Origin: Anaerolineales bacterium UBA2395
Lineage (GTDB): Bacteria; Chloroflexota; Anaerolineae; Anaerolineales; Villigracilaceae
Length of the DNA stretch: 64,000 nucleotides
Direction of reading: 5' to 3'
NCBI GenBank assembly: GCA_002343775.1
Contig: DDSH01000014.1
Location: 84,348-148,347, forward strand
This document shows positions 42,367 through 49,571 of the stretch, piece by piece; position 1 is the first letter of the stretch; every line of letters begins with the position of its first letter. The notes below the pieces were generated by a model. It was not told where the DNA came from. It saw nothing but the letters and a program-made list of their open reading frames with translations, and ran no database searches. The position numbers and the translations under genes were made by a program.

Positions 42367-42406
42367 AAGCATGTCACTCAGAGTTGCTTTGCGGCGAAGA
42401 GTCTCT

Positions 42407-44050
42407 TTACTGACTGACGGACTCTTTCCCCAGACATTGCATCTCATCGGTGTTTTTCGGATACACCCGATACACGTTGTTCTCCGGTATGATGCAATAT
42501 GTCTCCACCAGTTTTGAGGCGTTGTAGAAACGTTCGCTGAGTGATGCGATGTAAACGGGACTCTCGGGGAGGGAAAGGTTAATTAGGTCCGCAACAAGCT
42601 GCGGGTCGAAGGAAGCGGGGGCGATGTCATGCCAGCCAAAAACTTTTACATCCGCTCGGATGGGGTCAATTTTCGTGAAGTATCGCAGGATGAAATATTC
42701 ATCTGTGTCGGTGTACCATTCCGCGATGACGATGGAGTTGGGTTCAAAGCCCATCGTGGTCTCATAGCCAAAATCATAGGGGGATGTGTCGCCGCGTTTG
42801 AAAGGGTTGATGTAATAGGCGAGACCGTTGCGAAGCCCTGTGCCGATCTGTGGAATGCCGATGGTCGTGTCGTTCATGCCTGCGCTGGCGGCGATATGGG
42901 GGAGAGCCGTATAGAAAAATGGAGTTGCAAAAAGGAACGCACTTAAAACGCCGATGGCGATCTTGCGCCTTTGTTCGCTCAGTCTAGAAAGAAGATGACT
43001 TGCACCAAGTCCCATCATCAATGCCCAGAAAACATACGACGTGATGAAAAACGTGAACTGGTCTGAGACGCGATAATAAATTCCAAAGAGGGCATAAACG
43101 ACGAAGAAAGAAATTGATTTGCGTGTAGCCAGATTTAAGTGTACGTAGGTTTGCCGAAACCCAATTGCACCCAAAACCAAACCAACCGGACCGAACTGTA
43201 CGATCAAAAATAGCAAATAGGTGACGATGCTTTTCCCCAGCGAGGTGAGAGTGAGCGGCTCCAATTGATTGAAGAATGCCGAGCCAGCCATGGCTCCCAT
43301 GATCTCAGTGAGCGGGAAGTTGGCAGACATGCGGATGAATTGCAAGATATAAAGCGAGAAGCCTGCCGTGAATCCGAGCGCAGGCGGGATGAGGTTTTTT
43401 ATGCCGCGCAGGTTCACCTTGCGAAATTCCCCGGCAAGAATGTAATGCAAGCCGACTGCGGGTAATGCAAGAAAGCCGAGAATGTGCGTGGAGGCTGCCA
43501 GCCCCAAAAAGAAAGCGCTGAAGAACAGATTGGTTGGTTTGTTGTCTTTATCGAATTTGTTGTGAAAGAGAAACGCAGCCAGCAGCAGGGAAGTGAACAA
43601 TGTATACACTTCTGGAGTGGAGGAGTGCCACCAAAAGGTATGAGATATCGCCAGCGCGAGTGCGGCATATAACGATGCCGGGGGGGACTTCGTGTACTCC
43701 CGAACGAGAATAAAAACCAAAGCGACGGTCATCGCACCGAAGAATGCCGAAACGAAATTGACCAGCCACAGCGCATCGACGAAGGGAAATGCGCGCACCA
43801 ATAAATGACCGACCACCGTGTAAAGCGGATGATCCCACGCAGCGACACCCAATTTGGAGAAAATGAACGGGTCCGGCTTGAATTCATCCGATGACAATTC
43901 GGAAATGACGAACGATTCTCCCGAAACGGCCTCGCTTTGCAGCTTGACACCGTCGCCCCAGGCGAGCGACGGTAAAAGTGAATAAGTATAGAAGAAGAGG
44001 GTCAGGAAAAAAACAGGCAGCGCTGAATTAAGTTTGAGGGTCTTGTTCAT
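42407..44050 (-). CDS. DUF2723-like multi-spanning membrane protein (GT-C type)
   Basis: I chose the ATG at 44050 (MNKTLKLN) with GGAAAG upstream. It overlaps the end of the ketosynthase gene by 23 bases. The 547-residue product has a first outside loop with WGDGVKLQSEA and WDHPLYTVVGHLL, followed by about ten hydrophobic helices and a soluble C-terminal part. This matches DUF2723, a family related to GT-C glycosyltransferases and protein O-mannosyltransferases. The first-loop Asp residues are candidate catalytic residues. Its coupling to a ketosynthase gene and convergence on the megasynthase operon might point to glycosylation or export of the lipid product, but this is only positional. Confidence 0.75.
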   Translation of the reverse strand: MNKTLKLNSALPVFFLTLFFYTYSLLPSLAWGDGVKLQSEAVSGESFVISELSSDEFKPDPFIFSKLGVAAWDHPLYTVVGHLLVRAFPFVDALWLVNFVSAFFGAMTVALVFILVREYTKSPPASLYAALALAISHTFWWHSSTPEVYTLFTSLLLAAFLFHNKFDKDNKPTNLFFSAFFLGLAASTHILGFLALPAVGLHYILAGEFRKVNLRGIKNLIPPALGFTAGFSLYILQFIRMSANFPLTEIMGAMAGSAFFNQLEPLTLTSLGKSIVTYLLFLIVQFGPVGLVLGAIGFRQTYVHLNLATRKSISFFVVYALFGIYYRVSDQFTFFITSYVFWALMMGLGASHLLSRLSEQRRKIAIGVLSAFLFATPFFYTALPHIAASAGMNDTTIGIPQIGTGLRNGLAYYINPFKRGDTSPYDFGYETTMGFEPNSIVIAEWYTDTDEYFILRYFTKIDPIRADVKVFGWHDIAPASFDPQLVADLINLSLPESPVYIASLSERFYNASKLVETYCIIPENNVYRVYPKNTDEMQCLGKESVSQ

Positions 44051-45278
44051 ACTTTCCGATGATGAGAACCGCATTGCTTCCGCCGAAGGCGAATGAGTTC
44101 GACATGATGTTTTTCAGTTTTGCGTTCCGCTTCCCTTCGGTGACGTACTCCAGGTCACACTCGGGGTCGCGGACTTTGTAATTGATGGTCGGTGGAATGA
44201 CCTGGTCGCGTAATGATAGCACACAGCCGATCAGTTCCAGCGCCCCGCTTCCGGCAATGGAATGCCCGAGCGCGGCTTTGTTGCCCGCCACAGGAATTCC
44301 GTAGGCTTGTTCCCCGAACACTTCCTTGATGGCTGCGGTTTCGTTCTTGTCGTTCCATTCTGTGCCGGTGGCGTGAGCGTTGATGTAGTCGATGTCTTCC
44401 AGTCTCAGGTCGGCATCTGCCAGCGCGCGCTGCATGGCTTGGGCGGGACCGGCCTTCGTCGGCTGGGTGAGATGACTGCTGTCTGCGCTTGCGCCGTAGC
44501 CTTTGATCTCTGCAAAGATGGGGGCTCCGCGCTTCAGTGCGTGACTTTCAGATTCCAGCACCAAAATGCCTGCGCCTTCGCCGAGAACCATCCCATCACG
44601 ATCTGCGCTAAAGGGGCGGCACGCTTCGGCGGGATTCTCCGTACGGGTCGAGACGGCACGCAGCGCCACCCATGCGCCGGCTACCGCCGGAGAAAACGGC
44701 GAATCCGCGGCGCCTGTTAAGGCAATATCCAGCATTCCGCTGCGGATCATGTTGAAGGCATAGCCGATGGAGTGTGCCGCCGTGGAACAAGCCGCATCCA
44801 CGTTCATCAGCGGACCTTGAAAACCGTGCCTGATGGATATGTTCGCTCCCGGTCCAACGTTCATAGAGATGGGAATGGTAAAGGGGCTGAGTCGGTTTTG
44901 GAGGTAGAAACTCTTGAAGTACGGGTCTGAAGCGCTGTATCCGCCGATGGAACTACCGACGACGATGCCGACTTCGGCGCGGTTCACATTTCCGTTTTGC
45001 ATGCAGGCTTGCTCCATTGCCTGATCTGTCGCTACCAATCCAAGTTGTGACGAGCGACTCATGCGCCGCGCTTCCTTGCCTTTGAAATGTTCGCTTTCTT
45101 CGCAGCCGTGCGCCACTGCGCCGATCCTCGACGGCAGGTCTGAAAACATGGTTCCGTCCAATGAGCCGACCCCGGATTGCCCCGCCAGCAGGTTATTCCA
45201 GAATTCGGTCAGGTCACAGCCCAACGGACTCGCAACCCCCATTCCTGTTACAACCACACGTTCTGTTTTTCGGGACAT
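44028..45278 (-). CDS. FabF-like beta-ketoacyl-ACP synthase
   Basis: The 416-residue condensing enzyme has NVDAACST with active-site C164, INAHATGTEWND and a GNKAALGH segment carrying the two catalytic histidines, as in KASII/FabF. It starts RVVVTGMGVASPLG after ATCGGAGGATGAG. It elongates acyl-ACP with malonyl-ACP in the cytosol. It is not with other fatty-acid genes but convergent to the FAAL megasynthase and overlapping a membrane protein gene. It may therefore be a dedicated enzyme that tailors the acyl starter. A housekeeping role in fatty acid synthesis remains possible. Confidence 0.9.
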   Translation of the reverse strand: MSRKTERVVVTGMGVASPLGCDLTEFWNNLLAGQSGVGSLDGTMFSDLPSRIGAVAHGCEESEHFKGKEARRMSRSSQLGLVATDQAMEQACMQNGNVNRAEVGIVVGSSIGGYSASDPYFKSFYLQNRLSPFTIPISMNVGPGANISIRHGFQGPLMNVDAACSTAAHSIGYAFNMIRSGMLDIALTGAADSPFSPAVAGAWVALRAVSTRTENPAEACRPFSADRDGMVLGEGAGILVLESESHALKRGAPIFAEIKGYGASADSSHLTQPTKAGPAQAMQRALADADLRLEDIDYINAHATGTEWNDKNETAAIKEVFGEQAYGIPVAGNKAALGHSIAGSGALELIGCVLSLRDQVIPPTINYKVRDPECDLEYVTEGKRNAKLKNIMSNSFAFGGSNAVLIIGKYEQDPQT

Positions 45279-45320
45279 TCTCTCATCCTCCGATCTTCTT
45301 GCCCATAAGGCATGAAGAAT

Positions 45321-45357
45321 TTAGACTCATTTAAATCTAAGTTATGTCACCTTTATA
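45321..45357 (-). promoter_or_regulatory. Promoter and inverted repeat upstream of the ketosynthase gene
   Basis: A minus-strand TATAAA (45357-45352), with TTGTGA 15 bases before it, is followed by the inverted repeat TTAGA-N10-TCTAA (45321-45340) in the leader. The position just after the predicted start site suits a repressor operator, such as a FapR/FabT-type lipid regulator, but no such regulator is in the window. Confidence 0.4.
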
Positions 45358-45409
45358 CTCGCATTTTGCGATTCACAAAAATATACTTAAGTACTGCCAT
45401 GAATGAAAA

Positions 45410-45433
45410 GACGCCAGAACAAAGTCTGGCGTC
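45410..45433 (-). terminator. Terminator of the DUF4342 operon
   Basis: GACGCCAGA (45410-45418) pairs with TCTGGCGTC (45425-45433) around a six-base loop, with CTTTTC following on the minus strand. It lies 32 bases after the DUF4342 stop codon. Confidence 0.7.
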
Positions 45434-45464
45434 CAAGTGCGAGCGGGGTTTTAGCTGGATTGCG

Positions 45465-45704
45465 CTATTCTGCTCTTTCCACAACAATGGTCGCTTCGGT
45501 CAACAAGGCGGCGATGGCTCCCAATGCGGCAAGTTGCGGGGCGATCAAAACGCCCACCACTCCAATGGTCACGGGAATTTCCATCAGTGTCTTGCCGTCC
45601 TTATCCTTGATGATGACCTTGCGGATATTGCCTTCGTGGATCAGCTCCTTGATCTTCGAGACGATCTTTTCGCCTTCCACGCGAAATTCTTCTGTATGTG
45701 TCAT
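45465..45704 (-). CDS. DUF4342 small protein
   Basis: This 79-residue protein starts after GGAGGTAGC. It has a helical N-terminal KIVSKIKELIHEGN followed by RKVIIKDKDGKTLMEIPVT and a hydrophobic, glycine-containing segment IGVVGVLIAPQLAALGAIAA, which is the DUF4342 pattern. The function is unknown. The hydrophobic part could insert in the membrane. It is the last gene of a three-gene minus-strand run with a flavin-binding-type protein and a membrane protein, and ends at a terminator. Confidence 0.88.
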   Translation of the reverse strand: MTHTEEFRVEGEKIVSKIKELIHEGNIRKVIIKDKDGKTLMEIPVTIGVVGVLIAPQLAALGAIAALLTEATIVVERAE

Positions 45705-45716
45705 GCTACCTCCGGG

Positions 45717-46304
45717 TTACTTGTTTCGATAAACCTCAAACCATTTTTCTTCCAGCGGCGCCCACTCGTCGCTTTGCTCGGCGCGCGCATCCCAGTTTTC
45801 CTTGCCGCTCCACGACTCGATCGTAATGGCATAGACCGACGTGGCGCGCACTTCCTTTTCCGTGATCTCGCGATACTCTTTGCCCGCGGTCAATTCTGGA
45901 AAATATTTTTTGATCAGACCATATAGTAATGTACGCATTTCCGCGGGATCGGTTACAACCCGTGCCGTACCAAAGACCATGACGCTGCGGTATTGGAGGG
46001 AAAATTCGAGCGCCACGTTGGATGGAAGCAACTCTCCCAACTCGCTCGCTTCAAGCGTGACTTTGGGATTCGCCTCGATATTCGAGCGGATTCTCCCCGC
46101 GATGTTGGAGTGAAAGACGATCTGACGCCTGGCTTCGTCGTACCAGAAGATGCTGGGCGTGATAAACGGCTGTCCCTCGACAGACGTGCCAATATGACCG
46201 ACCTTTGCCTGCTTGAGGAAGTTGCTGATCCAGGTGTCGTCTTTTGTGAGGTGCGGTCTGCGCTGGAACGCCGTGGGTGACTGACCGATGTAATCTCTTG
46301 GCAT
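45717..46304 (-). CDS. Pyridoxamine 5'-phosphate oxidase-fold flavoprotein
   Basis: The 195-residue product has the split-barrel fold of PNPOx-like and Nim-type proteins: KVGHIGTSVEGQPFITPSIFWYDE near 34-57, IVFHSNIAGRIRSNIEANPKVTLEAS near 62-87 and YRSVMVFGTARVV near 104-116. Members bind FMN, F420 or heme and reduce small molecules. The start follows AAGGAATACG. It lies 12 bases from DUF4342 and 11 bases from the upstream membrane protein gene, so the three are co-transcribed. Cofactor and substrate are not decided by the sequence. Confidence 0.85.
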   Translation of the reverse strand: MPRDYIGQSPTAFQRRPHLTKDDTWISNFLKQAKVGHIGTSVEGQPFITPSIFWYDEARRQIVFHSNIAGRIRSNIEANPKVTLEASELGELLPSNVALEFSLQYRSVMVFGTARVVTDPAEMRTLLYGLIKKYFPELTAGKEYREITEKEVRATSVYAITIESWSGKENWDARAEQSDEWAPLEEKWFEVYRNK

Positions 46305-46315
46305 GTTCGTATTCC

Positions 46316-46894
46316 TTATCGGTCATCCACGAGCAGGCGGGTGTACCATGCCCACTGGGCGGCATACCCAATGACGACGCTTGCGATCACAAGCCCCCAC
46401 GAAAGCCAGTTACTCCCGCCTATGACGAGCAGCAGGAAGTACATGCCTGCTCCGCTTGTCAGGGCGCTTAGCATGCAAACTTCGACTGCGATCAAGTTGG
46501 CAATGCTGTAGGGTTTGTTGGTGGGTGGGATGTCCTTTGTGCGCCATTTGAAAGCAGACTCAACTTCGGGGTGATTCTCGATATAGAATTCCTTGATACT
46601 GTTCATCGCTTCAACGGATTCATGCCAGGCGGCGCGGAGCCGCGCCAGCTGGGCAATGGTCAACGCGCCCATGAAGGTTAACACGGCGAATAAGATGAAG
46701 AAAGCAAGTGAGACCATCTTGTTTTGCGGCTCGAACTGGGTACCGAGAATGGCGGCAACGAATGTGCCAACCGTGACAAAGTAGAATGACGTCACCCGTG
46801 AGCGGTCTTCGTTGGCTTGGAAAGCGGTCTGCGTGATATAGCCGTATTCCTTTTGGAGCATTTCGTTGGGGTCGAGGGTTGGCTTGCGCGCCAT
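46316..46894 (-). CDS. Unknown membrane protein with four helices
   Basis: The start at 46894 (MARKPTLDPNEM) follows AAGGAGACTCT. The 192-residue protein has two pairs of hydrophobic helices (about 43-63 and 67-90, then about 128-150 and 155-178). A hydrophilic middle (HESVEAMNSIKEFYIENHPEVESAFKW) separates the pairs. I do not recognise the family. It is the first gene of the run leading to the PNPOx-like and DUF4342 genes and is preceded by a palindromic intergenic repeat. Confidence 0.75.
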   Translation of the reverse strand: MARKPTLDPNEMLQKEYGYITQTAFQANEDRSRVTSFYFVTVGTFVAAILGTQFEPQNKMVSLAFFILFAVLTFMGALTIAQLARLRAAWHESVEAMNSIKEFYIENHPEVESAFKWRTKDIPPTNKPYSIANLIAVEVCMLSALTSGAGMYFLLLVIGGSNWLSWGLVIASVVIGYAAQWAWYTRLLVDDR

Positions 46895-46908
46895 AGAGTC
46901 TCCTTCAA

Positions 46909-46972
46909 AAAAAGCCACGGATTTCACGAATCAACACGGATGTTTGGCGACCCGTGAAAATCTGCGTAACCC
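46909..46972. repeat. Intergenic palindromic repeat (GCCACGG...CCGTGGC)
   Basis: GCCACGGATTTCACG at the left pairs partly with CGTGAAAATCTGCGTAAC and CCGTGGC at the right. The wording (cacgg-attt-cacg / cgtgaaaat-ctgcgtaa-cccgtgg) is the decayed hairpin repeat often seen between genes of environmental bacteria. It lies between the M29 peptidase stop and the start of the membrane protein operon. Confidence 0.6.
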
Positions 46973-47003
46973 GTGGCGGAATGTTTGGGGAATTGTATTT
47001 TTC

Positions 47004-48266
47004 TTATGCTTTGAACGCCCATTCGCCCTGTCGCATCACCGGCTCACGATTGCCATCCTTGGTGATGCCGTCAATGTCCATTTGCGGTGAACCGATCATG
47101 AAATCCACATGGTTGAGGCTGACGTTGCCTCCAGCGGCGATGAACTCTTCGTCGTTCAACTCCGTTCCACCCACGAGGGTGAAGCGGTAGGCGCGTCCGA
47201 TGGCGATGTGACAGGAGGCGTTCTCGTCGTACAGCGTGTTGTAGAAGAGATGTCCGCGTTTTCCGATGGGTGACGAGGCGGGGACGAGCGCTACTTCACC
47301 AAGACGCTGCGAGCCTTCGTCGGTTTCGACGAGTTTTTGCAGGGCGGCTTCTCCGCGCTTTGCACTGACTTTTGTGATTCGTCCGTTTTCAAAGTGGACC
47401 TGGAAATCCTCGATGAGGGTACCGCCATACGAAAGTGGGAAAGTGGCAGAGATGACGCCATCCGCCCGGTTGCGGTCGGGCAGGGTGAAGACTTCTTCGG
47501 TGGGCATGTTGGCGGTGAAGGCAATGCCGTTCTGCGCCAACGATTGTGCGCTGATCCACAGGTGTCCGTTGGGCAGACCAAGCGTAAAGTCGGTGCCGGG
47601 ACCCTTGTAATGCAATGCAGTATATTGTTTTGCCTGCAAATATTTTGCGCGTTCGCGCAGGTTGATGATGTGCTGATTCCACGCTGCGACCGGGTCGGGT
47701 TGGTCGATGCGGGTGGTTTCGAAGATAGCCTGCCAGAGTTTTTCCTGTGCCTTGTCGGCGGGTAGGTCGGGGAAGATTTTCTGCGCCCAGGCTTCGCCTG
47801 CGGCAGCGACCACGCACCAGTTAATGGCGTTGGTGGTGACCTTCTCGCTGATGGGGCTCCAATTTTCCAGATGGGTGCGCTGCATCTTGCCGACAAATTC
47901 CGGGTCTAGCCCCCCTAGCAGGTCCGGGTTGGAACCGGCGATGGAAAGCAGGGCGTCGCCATTTGTGATCATGTCTGTAATGGCTTGGATCTGCCATTTG
48001 GGATATTCCCCGGTCGAATCTTTGGGGGCATGTTCAACGCGCAGACGTAGCATTTCCTCGTCTGCAAAGATGGCATCCACGTATTTTGCGCCGACGGCGT
48101 ACGCCGCTTTGGCGATCTCCCGCACGAGCGGAGCAAATTGATGCGGCACGCCGCGCGTGGCTCCCAGCGTAATGATGAGCCGCTGCCCGGCGCGGATGTT
48201 CAAACCGACTTTCACGATGGCTTCGGCGTATTTCGCCAGCATTTCCTGATGAGTTTTGCCTGTCAT
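47004..48266 (-). CDS. M29-family metalloaminopeptidase
   Basis: The 420-residue protein matches the thermophilic aminopeptidase family M29: NMPTEEVFTLPDRNRADG near 253-270, KRGEAALQKLVETDEGSQRLGEVALV near 308-333, LYDENASCHIAIGRAYR near 348-364 and LNHVDFMIGSPQMDIDGI near 384-401. The Glu, His, Tyr and Asp residues of these blocks bind two metal ions. It removes N-terminal residues from peptides in the cytosol. The start follows CTGAGGCAAC. It is probably a single-gene unit. Confidence 0.93.
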   Translation of the reverse strand: MTGKTHQEMLAKYAEAIVKVGLNIRAGQRLIITLGATRGVPHQFAPLVREIAKAAYAVGAKYVDAIFADEEMLRLRVEHAPKDSTGEYPKWQIQAITDMITNGDALLSIAGSNPDLLGGLDPEFVGKMQRTHLENWSPISEKVTTNAINWCVVAAAGEAWAQKIFPDLPADKAQEKLWQAIFETTRIDQPDPVAAWNQHIINLRERAKYLQAKQYTALHYKGPGTDFTLGLPNGHLWISAQSLAQNGIAFTANMPTEEVFTLPDRNRADGVISATFPLSYGGTLIEDFQVHFENGRITKVSAKRGEAALQKLVETDEGSQRLGEVALVPASSPIGKRGHLFYNTLYDENASCHIAIGRAYRFTLVGGTELNDEEFIAAGGNVSLNHVDFMIGSPQMDIDGITKDGNREPVMRQGEWAFKA

Positions 48267-48415
48267 GTTGCCTCAGTAAATTGGAATTCTCCAAGTATAG
48301 CACGGAGGTTATTTTTATGTTTGTCCACTTAATAGGTGACTTTTTGTAGGACAAAATCCCTGTTGGAGTGTTATATACTTGAAGTTGTTCGACACCCCGT
48401 TCAGGAGAATGCGTC

Positions 48416-49549
48416 ATGCTCGTCATTGAAAAAGTGGATACGGAAGATAGAAAACAGGTTCGGCGGTTCGTGGATGTAATGCGCCGCATCTACGCGGACT
48501 GTCCGTTTTGGGTGCCGCCATTGGATGTGGATGCCTATAATCAGTTGAACCGCGAGAAACATCCCTTTCACGAGCACTCGGATGTGGATTTCTTCCTTGC
48601 TGTGCGCGATGGTCGTGATGTGGGGCGCATCGCCGTCATTGAGAACAAGCCGTTCAACCGCTATCACAACCACAAGACAGCGGATTTTTATCTTTTTGAG
48701 TGCGAGAACGATCTGGAGGCGGCAACCGCGCTTTTCGATACCGTATTCGATTGGGCAAGATCGCGCGGGCTGACCACGGTCATCGGACCGAAAGGTATGG
48801 GTCCGTTGGATGGGTACGGGATCCTTGTCCTCGGGCATGAACAGCGTCAGACGATGACCATGCTCAATTACAACCACGCCTACTACCAGTCACTGGTGGA
48901 AGCGCAGGGCTTTACCAAGGAAGTGGATTTCGTCTCCTGCTATCTGCCCGCCGACAAATTCCAGATGCCGGAGCGCGTCCAACAGATCGCCGAACGTGTG
49001 ATGCAGCGTGGGCATCTGGATGTGAAGAAATTCGCCAGCAAACGCGAATTGATCAGTTGGGCAGACCGTATCGGCAAGGCGTATAACAATGCGTTTGTGA
49101 ACAATTGGGAGTATTATCCGCTTTCGACGCGTGAGATCAAATTTGTGGTGGATAATATTCTGACGATCGCCGATCATCGGCTGATCAAGATCATCACACA
49201 CGGCGAGGATGTGGTGGGATTCTTATTCGCTTTTCATGACGTGTCGGCGGCGATGCAGCGCGCGAAGGGAAAACTATTCCCGTTTGGTTTGCTCGACATT
49301 ATGCTCGAATTGCGCCGCACGAAGACGGTTGCGGTCAACGGCATGGGGATTTTGCCGCAGCATCAGGGGCATGGCGGCAACGCTCTGCTCTATTACGCAA
49401 TGGGAAATACGCTGCTGAATTTTCAGCAATTTACACATGTGGAAATGACTCAGGTGGCGGAGTCTGCTGAGCAAATGCGCGCGGATTTGAAGAATCTGAA
49501 CGGTGTGGAATACAAAAACCATCGTGTGTATCGAAAAGAATTGGCATGA
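48416..49549 (+). CDS. GNAT-like acyltransferase family protein
   Basis: The 377-residue protein starts after TTCAGGAGAATGC. It begins with a GNAT-like unit (MLVIEKVDTEDRKQVRRFVD, then FFLAVRDGRDVGRIAVIENK) and contains a second such unit in the C-terminal half, with VAVNGMGILPQHQGHGGNALLYYAMG near 303-328, similar to the acyl-CoA pyrophosphate-binding loop QxxGxG. Residues in the first half (GPKGMGPLDGYGILVLG) are typical of a large uncharacterised family of such double-GNAT proteins. The substrate is unknown. The gene is isolated between divergent and convergent neighbours. Confidence 0.75.
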   Translation: MLVIEKVDTEDRKQVRRFVDVMRRIYADCPFWVPPLDVDAYNQLNREKHPFHEHSDVDFFLAVRDGRDVGRIAVIENKPFNRYHNHKTADFYLFECENDLEAATALFDTVFDWARSRGLTTVIGPKGMGPLDGYGILVLGHEQRQTMTMLNYNHAYYQSLVEAQGFTKEVDFVSCYLPADKFQMPERVQQIAERVMQRGHLDVKKFASKRELISWADRIGKAYNNAFVNNWEYYPLSTREIKFVVDNILTIADHRLIKIITHGEDVVGFLFAFHDVSAAMQRAKGKLFPFGLLDIMLELRRTKTVAVNGMGILPQHQGHGGNALLYYAMGNTLLNFQQFTHVEMTQVAESAEQMRADLKNLNGVEYKNHRVYRKELA

Positions 49550-49571
49550 GCCAGCTTGATCGGCTCGCGCA

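Noticed and set aside
42397..42427. Terminator between the Sfp-type gene and the DUF2723-like gene
   Set aside because: Only a 7-bp stem with a 16-base loop (AAGAGTC/GACTCTT) that overlaps the coding end of the minus-strand gene. Too weak to call.
48344..48379. Promoter TTGTAG-TATACT before the GNAT gene
   Set aside because: The spacer would be 24 bases, outside the working range.
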